64,000 nucleotides of DNA from contig NC_087065.1 in NCBI RefSeq assembly GCF_963678635.1, positions 22,077,480-22,141,479 on the forward strand. Direction: 5' to 3'. A program made the translations under genes and the position numbers. Positions 1 to 12,515 of the stretch are shown piece by piece; the stretch's first letter is position 1, and each line of letters starts with the position of its first letter. Under the pieces are notes generated by a model. The model saw only the letters and a list, made by a program, of their open reading frames with translations. It did not search any database and had not been told where the DNA came from. This DNA comes from Symsagittifera roscoffensis. Its lineage: Eukaryota > Xenacoelomorpha > Acoela > Convolutidae.

Positions 1-992
1 AGGACTTTGTCTTCATTTCTTCTCTTGCAAGCCACAATCCCGTCCTTGTTCAAGTATAACTTTCCCTCCTTCTGCATGAAATACTGTCTCAGGATACGGT
101 AACTGTCTTCCTCGAGGTCTCCTTTGTCCGGAGAACCATTCTCGATCCACCTTTTCAGATTGCTTGTCATGCGGTCATTTCTCTGCGCTCTTAGAAGATC
201 CGAGAGTCTGTATCTCGCCTTCAAGACCGTCTTCATGACCCTCATCTGACTATTCAGCTCATTAGGCCGATGCGTATCCTCTTCCATCTTAACGCACCAG
301 ATCTTTGCCAATGGCTGTGTTTCCTGTTCGAATGGCTGAAGATCAGTCCTGACTACCTCTTTTTGCGGCAACAGACTCATCGAACGTTTCGATACCGCTA
401 TTGTCTCCAGATCATCTGCTGCGTTATCAAAGACTCTTTCACCTGGTATGAGGTAGCGATCACTATCAGGGTCCTGGTATACCTCTCTATCCAGATCCCT
501 TGCTCGAGTGTCCACTAGTAGTGTGTGGATCGCTAATTCCGTCAGTTCCGATCCTGAGCTCGAGTTCCTGTCTGAGTAGGTGTCAATTCTTGAGTTTCGG
601 GAGTTGTCATCTGTTGAAGAGTCTGCGACGGAGTCTGCACCATCTCCTGGGTCAGTTCTGTGCTTTCTTCTCATCCATCTGAACTCCCCGGACAAAACTT
701 TGTTCTCCAGGTCCTGCTTCCCATCAGGAATTTCCTCATCTACATCAGAATCCCCGGACAAACTTCCTTGTCCCGGGTGCTGATCTTGAACTCGCTGGCT
801 CTTCTCATCGTTCGTCTCCCCGGACAAACAATCTTGCACCAGGTTTCGTTCTAACTTTTCACCTTCTTTATCCTGGTCTACAAAGATAACGGTTTTGCGT
901 CGCGTATTGCTCCCCTGTTCTTTCCGTCCGTACGAAGTACTGGTTAAAACCTCGTGTGGTATTGAGGATACTAGTTGCTGAACTATTGTCCT
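1..992 (-). pseudogene. Copy A pol: spacer between RNase H and integrase (cut by window edge)
   Basis: This segment continues the RT/RNase H frame after one in-frame stop at 993-995, where a Cys codon in copies B and C has become TAA. I followed the frame over the last 100 bases to position 3 and it still matches the other copies. It encodes the charged spacer between RNase H and the integrase zinc finger, including three LSGE or LSGE-like motifs 22 codons apart (around 684, 750 and 816). No catalytic residues belong here. The integrase itself lies beyond the window. It is non-functional as part of a broken polyprotein. Confidence 0.85.
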
Positions 993-2663
993 TTAATCCC
1001 TCTCGTGTTGTCGTCTGGACGGCATGATCTTCACCTTCTCCCTGACTGTCAGTGATGCCACTGCTGCTGCCCACTCGGGGTCATCTCTGGTAACTTCTTT
1101 TTCTAACAATCCACCCAGCATCCGCATCACTTGCGATGTGACCTGCACCGTTTGATCCAATAATGAGAGGCTGTTTATGTTCATGCGAGAGAGTTCCTGT
1201 TGGGCCAGGTTTGAGCGCAGCAACAGATCCAAGGGTACTGGGTCTTCCTTGGATAGGATCTTTATCTCGGCTGCTTTCTCTACAGGTAATTCAGGATGTC
1301 CTGGAATTGGATGTCCAGACTTGTCCAACCATCTCGTTATGGGAAGCGCTTCATAAGTTTCTTTGTCCAGAAACGAGAATCCTTCCTTTATTTCTGCCTG
1401 ATTGGCTTGCTTCTGTTCCAATCTTTCATAGAACTCAGTTTTCTTGCTGAGGTTGTCAGCATTCTGGTGTTTATCACGCATCCTGTGCTCGATTATCATG
1501 TGATAGCCATCCAATCTTACTACCCATCTACCAATATAACTCTGAACCATCGAGTAGGTCTTTAACCAGGATAACGCTCTGTTGTCTACGCGTAATTTAA
1601 AGGGAGCGCTCCCCAAGTATGCGCGGTATTTTTCCACAAATGTGACTACTGCAAACATTTCTGCGTTTGGTGCACCATATTTCATCTCAGTGTCACTCAA
1701 GACCTTGCTGCAATATGCAATGGGACGGAGAACCGTTCTTCCATTCCATTCTTGCTCCTGATGCAATATTCCTGAGATGGCTACTACCGATGCGTCTGTG
1801 TCAAGAACATACATGCCCTTTTCTGTAGGCATACCTAGCACTGGCGCTTCGCACAGTTCCCGCTTTGTATTCTCGAAGGCAACTTGTGCTTCATCGTTCC
1901 TTTCGAACTTTTTCCCTTTGTTGCGCATCAGCTTCTGCATCGGATACACCTTGTCTTCATATCCTTTTGTGAACTCACGGTAGTAGTTGGCAAACCCTAG
2001 GAAGCTCAGGAGCTGTGTGTCCGTCCTGGGAGCCTTCCTTGTCAACACAACTTCTACTGCTTCCGGGTCCGGCCTCACACAATGACTGTCCACCATTCTT
2101 CCCAGGTATTTGATTGAACCCCTAAGGATCTCACCTTTTGATGGTTTGCACTTCAAGCCTGCTCTTTTCATGCATCCAAAGACCTCATCGAGCCGATCAA
2201 TGTGGTCTTCCAGGGTCGGTGTTGCTATGACTACGTCATCCACGTAACACATCACAAGATTCCCGAACTTCTTTGTCACTCTGGTCAAAGCCTCAGCCAT
2301 CAGTCTTTGAAAAGTGGCCGTTGCGTTGCACAAGCCGAAGGGCATCCTCTTCCACTGGTACAACACCAACTCACACGCGAATCCGGTCTTTTCTCTATCC
2401 TTCTTCCGCAGCGGGACCTGCCAGAAGGCAGAAGCCAAGTCCAATGTGGTGAAGAACTTGGCATCACCAAGTTTAGAGAGGCTCTCGTCTATTCGCGGTA
2501 TCGGGTACGCATTTTTTGTCGTTACCGCGTTCAAGTAGCGAAAGTCGCAAAAAAAGCTAAGCTGCCCCCTTTCTTTTTTGCCATTACTACCTCGCAAGCC
2601 CATGGCAATTTTGAGGGTTCTATCATGTCGTATTCGAGCAACATTTCTATTTCCGCTCGGCAC
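993..2663 (-). pseudogene. pol: Copy A reverse transcriptase and RNase H
   Basis: An open stretch of 556 codons holds most of the RT and the Ty3-type RNase H. RT block A (FTTLDLASAFWQ) is near residue 66, the PFGLCNA block follows, and the catalytic YVDD starts near residue 140. RNase H begins near residue 285 with LDTDAS. Both domains copy element RNA into DNA in the cytoplasmic particle. The first codons are out of frame with the other copies, so the start of the RT domain is damaged by indels near 2,540-2,660. Relative to copy C there are missense changes at conserved sites (for example Cys for Gly in the tract before DTEMKY), consistent with relaxed constraint. It ends at a nonsense codon. 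Confidence 0.9.
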
Positions 2664-2682
2664 GCTTCCGATTTATGTGGCG

Positions 2683-3096
2683 TCATTTGTCTTGCGCCTT
2701 CCCTATGAGGAACGGCGCCTTCTCAAGTTCAATTTCGTGTTCGACGAAATTACAGCAACCTATATCCGCCTTATGTCTTGAAAAAACATCTGCGTTCCGA
2801 TTTAAAACCCATCGTAGTAGCTCGAAATCTCCCTCGCCTATTTTCCCTTTTAAGTGTTCTATCTCTGGCAAAACCGGTTTCTCAGACTCTAATTCATATG
2901 ACGAGGGGCGTTCCGGAAAATTCGAGCAGCTCGATAAGCCGTCGTCCGTGTCGGATTTCATTGAAAAAAGTTTATGAATAGATTTTAATTCATTAATTCT
3001 TTTTAAAATTTTCTCTTTATTGGCATGATAAGGACAGTCTTTCACACTAAATTTCTTCAAGTTTTGTGTCTCTTCATAGTCGGTCCTCATCGGCAA
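2683..3096 (-). pseudogene. Copy A protease-RT linker
   Basis: This 137-codon piece aligns with the stretch between protease and RT in copy C (about 50,800-51,230). It contains the conserved HKxDIGCCNFVEHEIEL tract that precedes RT in this family. It is separated from protease by a frameshift near 3,100-3,250 and from RT by another near 2,670. The linker has no catalytic residue that I recognise. It is non-coding in practice. Confidence 0.82.
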
Positions 3097-3250
3097 AGCT
3101 TCTTTTCACGCTGGATTGAAACCGTGGTGTCCAGTGTGTTCAATAACACACTGACACACAGTCCGTTTCGCGTTACCGAGAAGCTCCGGCCTAAAATCAC
3201 TGAGCTTTGACTATTTGGATTCGGTACCAAACAAACCTGTTTACTATCAC

Positions 3251-4384
3251 TTAACGAATTATATTTCTCATTCTAAAAATTGCTACCATAGCGTGCCCTG
3301 GCCTTAGTTTTACTTTTCTGTCTAAAAAAATTAGTACCTTGTTTTCGTCTGTTATTATCCTATTAATTGGTCTCTTAACATACTTTCCGTCCGGGTTTCT
3401 AATCCGTATTAGACCGTTGTTCAAGTCTATCATCACGTCAAAATTCCTGACAAAATCTCTGCCCAAGATGAATTGGTCGGCGTCGTCCAGATTCTCTACC
3501 ACCAGGAAGCTCATCCAAAGATCCCGTCCTCCCATGTGGAGAACCGTTATTGGTGTTCTTACGGCTACGTAAATCGGTCCTCGATTGGCGGCAGCCAGTC
3601 GCAGATTCGTTGGATTTAGATCTTTCCTCATGAAGCCCATTCTTTTCCAAGTTTTTATCGGCATCACACTCACTACCGCTCCTGTGTCCAGAAGCCCTGT
3701 GACTCCGATTTTCTTTCCGTTGGTGTCGAGCAGATGTGCAGTCACATCTGCTTCGTACCCAATGTGTACTGCGTCTTGTTCCATCATGGGGTCATGGCCT
3801 ATCCTGCGGACTTTGAGTTCCTCCTCACCCAAATAGATCTGCCTTACTTGGTCACTATCTGTTGTCACATAAGTCCTAGTGTAGATACTGATTCCATCCA
3901 CGTTCAGCATCACTTGATAAGGCCCATAGACTTCCACGTAGCGTCTATGAAGCTTCTTTATGCGAGGGCCGACCGTTGTTAGTAGTGCTCGAACAGCTCT
4001 TGACTCAGTGCGTGGCTCCACCTGCCTCAGATAATCTGCATATATGTCCAAATGCATCAAAGTGAACTCCGATGGTTCACTCAGATTTCTGATTACCTGG
4101 TGTCCTGCTACCGATATTATTGACTGTATTTTGCTTCCTTGCGGCACCATGCCAAACCTCTGACCGGAGATCACATTAAGTTTCATGCTCAAACTACTTG
4201 GTGCTTTTGTCTCTTCGACTTCTGTCGCCTCGAAGCTATTCAGTTTCTCCTGTAGTTTCTCATTTTCCAAATCGAGTTGCACTTTTTGTTCGATCTCTTT
4301 TGTCACCAGTTCCTGCTGCACTCTATTTAGAGCATCCCTCGCGGCTGCCCTATAATCAATTTTGAAACCATCGTCCGCAGTCAC
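3251..4384 (-). pseudogene. Copy A retroviral-type aspartic protease region
   Basis: 377 codons cover the end of gag-like sequence and the aspartic protease, which matures the polyprotein inside the particle. The catalytic triad motif LLDTGA has its Asp near residue 233. The companion ILGRDF motif, the usual second landmark of retropepsins, follows about 70 residues later. The N-terminal part (residues 1-60) is a charged helical stretch (DALNRVQQELVTKEIEQ). Copy C gives the same order without a break. In A the frame is lost on both sides. Confidence 0.9.
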
Positions 4385-4544
4385 TGGTTCCGGTTCGCTT
4401 GTCTCTTCAATTACCGCTTGCTTTTCTTCGTCACCAGCTCTTGCGGTTTGTCTTTTCTGCGCGCCTCCGCTTCACTCAATAGGCGAGCCTTGCTGGCTTT
4501 CGCTCCTGATAAAGCTTCCCCATGCCTTGGATGCTTGACGTCTG

Positions 4545-5132
4545 CTACAGCATCCCAGAATTGCGGACATCCGATTTAAAATGACCTTCCAAGTTGCAAA
4601 AGAAACACCTCGGGCCGACTTTTGCAATTACTCCCCTCATGAAATTTTCATGATCGACCTCTGACTCATCTTCGACCTCGAGGCTAAAGCCTATTGCTTT
4701 CATGCCCTGTTTGTAAGTTGGGCATGCTGACACATGATGGTCCGTTGAACTGCAATTGGCACAAGAGCGTCTCTTGTCCATATCATCCCTCAGTTTGTAC
4801 CAGCTGTTCCCTTGGTTTGCTGGTCCGTTGTTAAAATTGCCATAATTGTTCTTATAATATCCAGATCTCGAAGGAGGTTTCATCAAAAGATATTCTTTTG
4901 ACTTGAGCCGCAACTCCTCTGGTGTTGGCGCATTGGTTGATAGTGGTGTGTAATGCGTTGCTAGCATTGTTCGAAGTTCATCATTCTTCACATCATCGAT
5001 GAATTTCGAGGCTACTGCCAGGTTCATCCTTCTGTTTGACTCATCCAGTTGGCTGCGTCTCTTCAGCATTTCCAAGTCGTCTAGGAACTTGTCTATCGTT
5101 TCATCTTCTCGTTGCCTTCTTGGCCGTGACAC
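4545..5132 (-). pseudogene. gag: Copy A gag, capsid C-terminal part and zinc knuckle
   Basis: 195 codons cover the end of the capsid-like domain and the nucleocapsid. The first knuckle is a complete CX2CX4HX4C (CANCSSTDHHVSAC) and binds element RNA in the particle. The second knuckle starts CFFCNLEGH but the frame shifts before its last Cys, so it is incomplete. Capsid sequence upstream of 5,132 is shifted relative to the other copies, giving a false N-terminus. Copy C has both knuckles intact. Confidence 0.88.
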
Positions 5133-5277
5133 AGTTCAGGGATGTCCCTTCCATGTTACTGGTGAGCGCACTGCATTCTTGTCTTTCCGACAAATCCTCT
5201 TCCTCGAAATGCAGTTTAATTACCTCTATCCAGGTAACAATACAGCCATCAGATTCGTCTTTATAGCATCTTGGTTT

Positions 5278-7040
5278 CTAAGAGACTCTTCTGGACTTCT
5301 CACTGCGTTCATTGGTTTTAGATAACCTCGTCAGGAATGTCTCCAAAGACCTGTTTAGGGGTTCAAAGGCTGTTGCCATTGCCGTAGCACCCCTTGAGTG
5401 TCCCGCCTGAGTGTCCTCACACCTTGTCAAAGGCTCTGTATGCGGTGCATCCCTGCAATCCGAATCGCCGTGAGTGTTTCCCGCTTGGCCCACATGACTC
5501 CTCCCTGGGCTCGCATGTCTCCTGTTACCGGAATCACCTCTCCCAGTCGCATGTGTGCTTTGTGTCGGTCGTTCGTTTGAGGTCTGTCTGTTCCCTGTTG
5601 AACTTGCTCTACTGTTTGGGCCCCATGTTCTATTATCCCTTGTGGCGTAGCCTGATGAACTGCCCCTACCTCTAGTGGATCCATATGTCCTCCTCTTTTG
5701 ATGGTCATTGAAGTTCACCTTCGGTTCCCTGCTGGGACCCCCCGAATTCGGTTCCTCTTCTTTTGGTCCACTCCTGCTGCCTAGTAGCCCGTCCAACCTA
5801 TTCATGATAGCCTGAGTTCGCCTCTCCATCATCGCATCTATCTTTGTGTCAAGAGTCCCAAGAGACTGCTCTTGCTGAATTCTTAACTTCTCCATGTCGT
5901 CTCTTAAGCGTAACTCTCTCTGTTCCGCTTATTTGTCATTCGCGACAAGTTCCTCGCTATGTGCTTGTCCGTTCTTTCCTTCAAGCGTTTTTTCGCTCCT
6001 ACCAACTTCTTTTCTATTGCGGTTTATTTCTTCCCGCAGACTTTCTCTTTCAATGTGGACTGCTCTCTCTAGTTCACTCATTCTCATGGACATCTGTTCA
6101 TTTTGTTCTCCTATACTGCCCACTATGTTGTTCAAGGCTTTTTCTAATGATGCCCCGTTTTCTACTAGTGGCGTCACTAGCGGCGGTGTCACCCTGTCGA
6201 TCCCAGGTAGCTTCGTGCTGGTCGAGATTCGGGCTTTGATCCTCTGCCTCGACGTCTTTTCTGATGCGTTGCCTAGCCCTATGTTTCTATTCTCTCCAGT
6301 TCGCGTCTCTAAATTTCTCATACTCGCAAAGTCTCTTGACTGGCCTGATGTGTTTGCGTCTTTGCTTATCGTTCTCACCACACCAAATTTGTCCTGGTTC
6401 CAGTCTCTCTGTCGGTGTATGCCTCATTCTCCTGGGTCGAACTATTGAGGCTGACTTGAGATCCAAAGTCCACTTGCTCCTCATCGTACTCCTCATCCTC
6501 CTGGGATTCACCTTCATTTCCTGTGCCCACTCCCATGGTGAATGGAAAGATGTTTCCGAAAGTGTTCTTCATTCTTTCTGAGAACGATGTGGACGTTGTC
6601 TGTTTCTCCGTCACGCCTGCCATCATGGTGTTGTCTGTGGGAGATCTTCTAATTGCCACAATTTTAGTAGAGATGTCGGACAGTTCCGACATCTCCTTTC
6701 GGTCCAATGTCCCGATGGAAGTGGCAAAATCTTGGCCTTGTTCTACCGGAGTAGATTCACTCGCAAGGCTTCTGTCTCTCCCCTCCAGTCCATGTATTTC
6801 CTGGTTCCCATTCATGGCCTGGTCCGGATAGACCTCCAATTTTAGCTTAGCTTTTCGCTCTTCTGAGGACTTCTGACTCCTGGTTTCAACCATTATGCCT
6901 GAAACCGTCTCCCCTTTGTCGGTCCGGGTTCGTGTGATCCGTTCCACAAAAGGGTCGGTCATTGCTTTTCTTTGCTTTTCAGGTATGAATTTCCTAGAGC
7001 TATTACCTCGTTTAGGTATTCTTAACTTGTCTAGACTCAT
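5278..7040 (-). pseudogene. gag: Copy A gag N-terminal half (three shifted pieces)
   Basis: Gag begins at the ATG at 7,040 (MSLDK), the same start as in copies B and D. It is broken into pieces at 6,375-7,040, 5,929-6,381 and 5,278-5,895. The first is acidic and Ser-rich. The second is a long coiled coil built of ELERAVHIERESLREE-type heptads. The third ends in a Gly/Arg/Ser-rich stretch containing GSTRGRGSSSGY, likely RNA-binding. Two small indels separate the pieces. A six-base upstream ATG at 7,046 is in frame but not conserved. Confidence 0.87.
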
Positions 7041-7410
7041 TTTCAATTTATCACTTCTAAATGCCTATACACTCAATTCGATTGCTAGTGACCTTCTAGT
7101 TTGACTATTGATAATAATAACACAACACAATAAATTCCAAAAGTTTCTATTAAAAAGTGACCACGAATCCTTGTATGTTATCACGGCACAACGTATTTAC
7201 AATTTATTCACAATAATCGATTGATAGTCGTAAGATTTGAGGTTTAGCACAGTATTATGATATCAGTCAAAAAGATATTCACTACCCAATCAAGCACAAA
7301 CTGTTGAATTAAAACCAGATAAAACAAAATAAGAATATCTCTATGAAAAACTTATGTGTATTGTACTTTTAGTTGGTCTCAGTACAATAGTAGAACTTGC
7401 TTTTTAATGA

Positions 7411-7564
7411 AAAAGCGTTCCCTGCTTGGTGCTACACCAAACAGACAAAACTTTGAAGGCAGTAATTTTCTCAAGTGGGCGTCTATTGCACCCACCGAGT
7501 ACTGTGTTACCTATCTGCCTTCGGACTGCCCGAGCTAGACCTACTAAAATCCTCAGGGCAGTCA
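7411..7564 (-). other. Conserved structured leader block, copy A
   Basis: This 150-nt block is nearly identical to 31,070-31,223 and 55,708-55,862, although the flanks differ much more. It can form the stem GACTGCCC/GGGCAGTC (7,524-7,563) and the stem GAAGGCAG/CTGCCTTC around an inner GTGGG/CCCAC stem. One arm of the TTGGTGC palindrome is altered in this copy. Role unknown; packaging, dimerisation, translation control or splicing are all possible. Confidence 0.6.
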
Positions 7565-7789
7565 TTTTTCTCAAAAACGTTTCGGATTTCAATCCACACC
7601 AATGAATTACACACTCTTTTTTATTTAAGACTAAGTGTCGCGAATATCCGAGTTTGGACCAGTTTTATTTTGGTCTGGTCTTTTTTGAAAGGCAAATTAC
7701 CAGTGCAGTCACTGGTTCCTAGCCTGTCTCTTAATAACCTAACAGCTCCCATTATTATTTTTTCTTCTGTTTACCTAAGTCCTTAAACA

Positions 7790-8035
7790 AAAATAATACC
7801 CCTCCGGGTTGACAAAAACAGTACCCCTCCGGATTGGCAAAAGTAGGACCCTTCCGGATTGGCAAATTTGAGACCCCTCCGGATTGGGACCCCTCTGAGT
7901 TAGTAAATATAAGACCCCTCCGGATTGGTACCCCTCCGGTTTCGTGAAAACAAGACCCCTCCGGATTGGGACCCCTCCGGTTTTGTAAAAGTTTGGACCC
8001 CTCCTGATTGGGACCCCTCCGGTTTTGTAAAATTA
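7790..8035. repeat. CCTCCGGATT tandem array in LTR A
   Basis: About a dozen imperfect units of the form GACCCCTCCGGATTGG, spaced by A-rich linkers, alternate with a variant ending CCTCCGGTTTTGT. Spacing varies from about 16 to 30 bases. The same core recurs singly across the rest of the LTR (for example near 8,701, 9,419 and 9,448). The linkers differ in length and sequence, so this is not a CRISPR array. Confidence 0.85.
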
Positions 8036-10935
8036 GCTTTTCGGAGACTTCCTTGATTTACAACCTATACCACTCGGGATACGTTCTCCGATGCTATTAT
8101 GCTGTTTGAATTAACTAGGAAGTGTATGTGGTCCTTTCCTAGACCCTTCCGGATTGAAGTTAAGCCTCTTATTTGACAATTCACACTAACGGTGAAGGGT
8201 CTTATCGCTAGCCTACTTTCAACTCGACTAAGGTTTTCTTGTGCTTTTAGCCTTCCCTTTTCGTCTAGAACAGCTTAAAATTGTTTTATTCAACCGTTAT
8301 CACCTTTTGGTAGGGTGAGAGGGCTTTCCAAAAAAAATTTTTTATAAAACGTGTAGGGTCTACCCTCCCAAATTGATGAATTTGCTAAAAACATTCTCAA
8401 AAAATTTTCACGCTTACTTTTTCGAATAATTTTTGTTCCTATTAGTAAGCTCAGTTTATTTCTGATCTACTGGTACCTAGATCAACTGGATCTGTCCAGT
8501 CGTTCCAAAGTTATTTACCAAAACGTCTTTTTTCCAAAATCGAGAAATTTCCCTTTTATAGGTTCCGCCTGACTTTTTCCGCAATTCTGTTCTTTTTGAC
8601 CTAAAAATTATTGATCCGAGCTCAAAAGGCCTATACTCTGCTAGTTAAATGCAAAAACTTGATCTTAAACGCTATAGTTGAAAAAGGTTGCAAAAAAAAT
8701 ATGCTATTTGGACCCCTCCGGATTGATGAATCCACTGAATCAAACACGTTAACTTCGATTTCACTGTAACCCGGAAGGCTTTCGGGAAGCGGGTTTTAGA
8801 ACCTGTAGATTCACTAGTGGACGTTGTCCGAACAACTATTTTCACTGTCATAATTCAAAAATTTCAAAAAAATTTTAAAATAGTTCCAACCACTTCCGAA
8901 ATAGTTCCAACCACTTCCGGTTTTTGGTACCAAAATAGTTCCAACCACTTCCGAACTAAACTTAACCGGTTCTACCTACTATAGTAGTATAATAACGATG
9001 TAACACACTAATTTAGCGCTTTTTTCCGGTTCAAAAAATATCGATATGTCAAAAATCGCGATTTGTGGGGGGATCAAAATATCGCTATTTTGACCCTAAA
9101 AACCGGACTGTTTTCTTTGTTTTTTCACTGAAAAACGATATAGGAGTATTAATATGGGCTATATAAGTAAAAGTATTAGTATAATATACCCCTACGGGTT
9201 TGTTCAATATCCGAATTAAGGTGCTTAACTCGGATATTCGCAGTTCGGTGAGGGGTAACTACAGTGCAGCACTGTCGAGACCCCCACAGATTGCTATCTT
9301 AATTTTTTGTATCAAAAGGGATACAAAACTTGTTAACGATACCCAACAGTCGATTGTTGTTGTCGTTGAGCCCCTTCTTGTTGCTCCTTGTACTGCTTGC
9401 CGGATCAGTCTTCTCCCAAGACCCCTCCGGATTGAGCGCAAATCAGCAGCCCTTCCGGATTGAGCGCAAGTTAGCATTAACGTGCTTAAATACTCAAACA
9501 ACCCTACAGTACAAGCCTCACAAACGGGCTAAAAAAATGATCGTAATGATCCTGATTGATATAAATGCTAGTAACAACAAAATATCTATCAACAACAAAC
9601 GGGAGGGTCGGATCACATCTTGTCTGGGGGGATGATTTCTACTGATTTTACTTTTTTTTTTACTGTTTTTGTTTTTTTTCGGTTATTTTTTATGTTTTTT
9701 GTTTTTCTTGGGTACTATACTACTTTTTGTTTAGTTTTATATATATCGTTAAGTATTTTTGGTCACGGACCACTCAGGAGATGACGGGACCGCGAATCCC
9801 CCCACCCTTCCTGGTTCGTGAATTTTCGGTCTTAACTAGGTTAAAAAGCTATTCAGGGTAATCCGGAAGGCTTCCGCGTTCCAAACTACCCTTCTGCCCC
9901 GGCGTTTTTGGCCGATTAAGGGCGTTAATGTGAGCATCCGCTCGGCGCAGAGTGCTCCTTAACGGTTCTGCCGGTCATGATGCTAAAAAAGAATAACACC
10001 CAGGAAAGCCATAAAAACATCTATGTAACATTCGCCCGGAAGTACATATCGACGGAAAATAAAACTAAGCTTCAAAACGACTGGCCAGCGTCTAAACTAA
10101 GCTCTACGTGCTTTTCACCGTCTCTACCAAAGCCAATTCTTTTGGTGGTCTTTTTAACATCGGGTCGACAAAAACGTTCCTGCTTTCGGCTTCGGTCAAA
10201 ACACTCAGATTAACCTAATTACATGCAGAAATAGTGAGCTCATGGCTGGGTCTTAGTATCCCCAGACCACGAGGTCACTCCTAAAAACAGGGCTACTACT
10301 ACTTATTGAATTATTATTGTTTTTGTTCAGTAGATAAAAATCATCATCTCCATCGAAGATGGATCAACCCTTTCCCTCAACTCCTAGCATCTCATCCTTG
10401 CAAAATGAATTCAGATGTTAATTAAATTCAACTCAGGACATAATAGGGAAGCTAAAAGTTTGTATAAAATGATATAAGTTCCAGTCCCGAGACCCCTTCG
10501 GATTCTGGAATCCGGGGAAATAAGACCCTAATCTTCCATCCGGAAGGCTGGTTTTCCACCCTTCACCGTTGTGTGCAACGGCCTTGCAACTACTGTAGCG
10601 ACACAATAGTTGCAATTCGGAACGGTCTCTGCTACTTCTGCTTTTCTCCGATTCTGATTCTCAATTTTCTCTTTGTTGTCGTCGTCGCAACTATTGTTGT
10701 TCTGATTTTATTCCGGCTTTTCTCTAAATGGCCGTTTTTGACGTTTCTCCGAATTATTACGTCATAACTTCGAATTTATAAAATTTCAAAATACCAGAAT
10801 ATCTCGACCTTCACCGTCTGACTAATCGTCCCAATAACGTTGTTAATCTCTTAAAACCGTCAATTCGGAAAGTTAGCTGCTAAAATTTCGAATCTGTCAA
10901 ATCTGCAGTTTTGTCCATTCTGGTCGAATGTCACA

Positions 10936-11604
10936 TATAAGGGGGTGCAGATCGCTACGCAAAGTTCAATTTATCGACAACTCCATAAGCGCTATTGTAG
11001 AGGAAGGACGGCTAAGATAAATTAACATTACGACGATGCATTTAATGCTGATTTATGACTTCATTGCTGATATATATGCATTTTTATATCGATGGTATGG
11101 CCCTATCCAGCTTGTGCACTCACCGTAACCTTTTGTAATTTAGTTTTTTTTAAGAGAGGGACTAAAGTGGATTAAAGTGGTGATTTGCTTTTAAGTAAAA
11201 ACTGAAAAAACAACAATAGGACTAGTACGGGTCTAAACCCGGAGAATCGCAGCTCTAGGTCTTATCGATAACAGAACAACATTTTTCCCTAATAAAGAAC
11301 AGATAGAAAACGGACAGCAAAATTACTTGAGCCTATTTTTCATCGGCTTAATGACTTTATTTTTGCCGTTTCAAGATGAATACAGTCTTAGCACTCCCCT
11401 CCGCATTTTCGAGTTGGTTGTTTTTTACCTACTTTTAACTGGAATTTGGATTTTGACTGGAATACATGATGAAGGGACTCATGACTATAACCTCGGTTAC
11501 TATGATACTTTTGACCTTCTGATTACCTTTAAAAAAATAAAAGAAAAAAATATGTTTCTTAAAATTTCCTTTTTTTTTTCATTTTGCTAAATTTTCACTT
11601 TTTG
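10936..11604. other. AT-rich spacer right of copy A
   Basis: I see no gene or recognisable repeat in this stretch. A reading frame at 11,327-11,590 lacks an ATG and encodes a hydrophobic, low-complexity peptide, so I do not call it. The sequence may be genomic DNA into which copy A inserted, or a decayed repeat. Confidence 0.4.
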
Positions 11605-11705
11605 CAAAAATACTGAACAAAATTAAATGAATTTTAACATTTTAGCCCTTTTTTCTAGGAGTGACCTCGTCGTCTGGGGATACTGAGACTCAGCTATGAG
11701 TTCAT
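11605..11705 (+). repeat. Inverted relic of the same LTR
   Basis: The reverse complement of LTR positions about 58,465-58,565 aligns here. The core at 11,657-11,700 matches with only about four differences, and the flanking ACTGAACAAAA and TAGCCC stretches also fit. It therefore comes from an old LTR copy in the opposite orientation, and the LINE begins just to its right. Confidence 0.65.
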
Positions 11706-11744
11706 GATTCTGAGTGTAATAGCCTCCGTATTATTAGAAAACGG

Positions 11745-12515
11745 ATGCAATTGAAAAAATTTCTTGATGATATGGGCGAAAATACAATTACAGGAATTTC
11801 CGAAACGTGGCTTAAAAAAGAAGATAGTGACAATTTATGGAATCTCCAACCTAGAACGCATGCGATGGTCAGATATGATAGGCAATCAGCGGTAAAAAAG
11901 AAAGGCGGTGGCGTTTTGTTATATATACCAGTCAAATTGGCTCCGAAATTGAGGCTTGATTTAAATTTATTTGATAAAGAAAAATATGAGTCAGTGTGGG
12001 TTGAGTGCAAATCTACCTTTAACATTTCCAGTAAAGAAAAAATGTTAGTTAATTTGTGTTATAATCCAAGCAGATCAAAGTTTATTGATTTTTTGGAACA
12101 ATTAACGCTTAACATAGATAATGCATTTTCAGTTTCTAATAAAATTACGCTTCTGGGTGATTATAACATAAAATGCGCCAAAAGTTTACCGAGGATAATT
12201 TCGACTTTCAATAAGAAAAATTATCAGAAAAATGAATTTTGCAATACACTCTCCGCTCTTCCGTGGTATCTCTTATATCAATGTACAGACGCACAAAACA
12301 TGTTCTCGACGATGATTTATTTAATTTCCTATCAAGATGCTCCTATCGAAAAAAAATTAGTTCGTAATTTTAAACCAAAAAATGTGTTGAAAACGGAATG
12401 GTTCGATTCAGAATGTCAGCAATTGTTGATAAGAAACAGAATTGACTCAGATCATATCGCAGTCAAAGCCCAAGTGATAATTGGCCAAAGTTCCAGTTTT
12501 TACGTAATCAAATGA
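11745..12515 (+). pseudogene. LINE endonuclease domain fragment
   Basis: 256 codons resemble the central and C-terminal part of an APE-like endonuclease, which nicks target DNA for target-primed reverse transcription. Landmarks are ISETWL near residue 19, a GGGVLLYI block near residue 50, and LLGDYNIK near residue 135, which matches the GDFN block of the family. The N-terminal part of the endonuclease is absent, so the element is truncated. The last 60 residues are less conserved, and the frame ends before the RT domain. Confidence 0.8.

Larger units (their letters stand above)
1..10935 (-). mobile_element. Giant Ty3/gypsy-type LTR retrotransposon, copy A (partial)
   Basis: Copy A runs right to left and is cut by the window start, so only its 5' LTR, leader, gag and part of pol are present. 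Its outer LTR edge is set at 10,935 because five LTR ends in the window all finish with GAATGTCACA and then diverge. Pol order is gag, protease, RT, RNase H, as in Ty3/gypsy (Metaviridae) elements. The coding part carries several frameshifts and stops, so this is the oldest of the four copies. Integrase, the macro domain and ORF2 would lie left of the window. Confidence 0.92.
7041..10935 (-). repeat. Copy A leader plus 5' LTR
   Basis: About 3.9 kb of non-coding sequence lies between the gag start and the outer LTR edge. On the element strand the LTR begins TGTGACATTC. The inner LTR end and the primer-binding site cannot be placed, because no complete 3' LTR is in the window to compare with. 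It contains the conserved leader block (7,411-7,564), a repeat array (7,790-8,035), three dispersed hairpins (9,206-9,238; 9,923-9,964; 10,584-10,615) and T-rich low-complexity DNA near 9,640-9,770. A short repeat, AATAGTTCCAACCACTTCCG, is present three times at 8,879-8,955 but only once in copies B, C and D. Confidence 0.85.

Noticed and set aside
7790..8035. CRISPR-like repeat array
   Set aside because: Repeat units and linkers vary in length and sequence, the linkers resemble each other, and the setting is a eukaryotic LTR.
11327..11590. Hydrophobic 87-codon frame in the spacer
   Set aside because: No ATG, low complexity, and no second copy to compare with.
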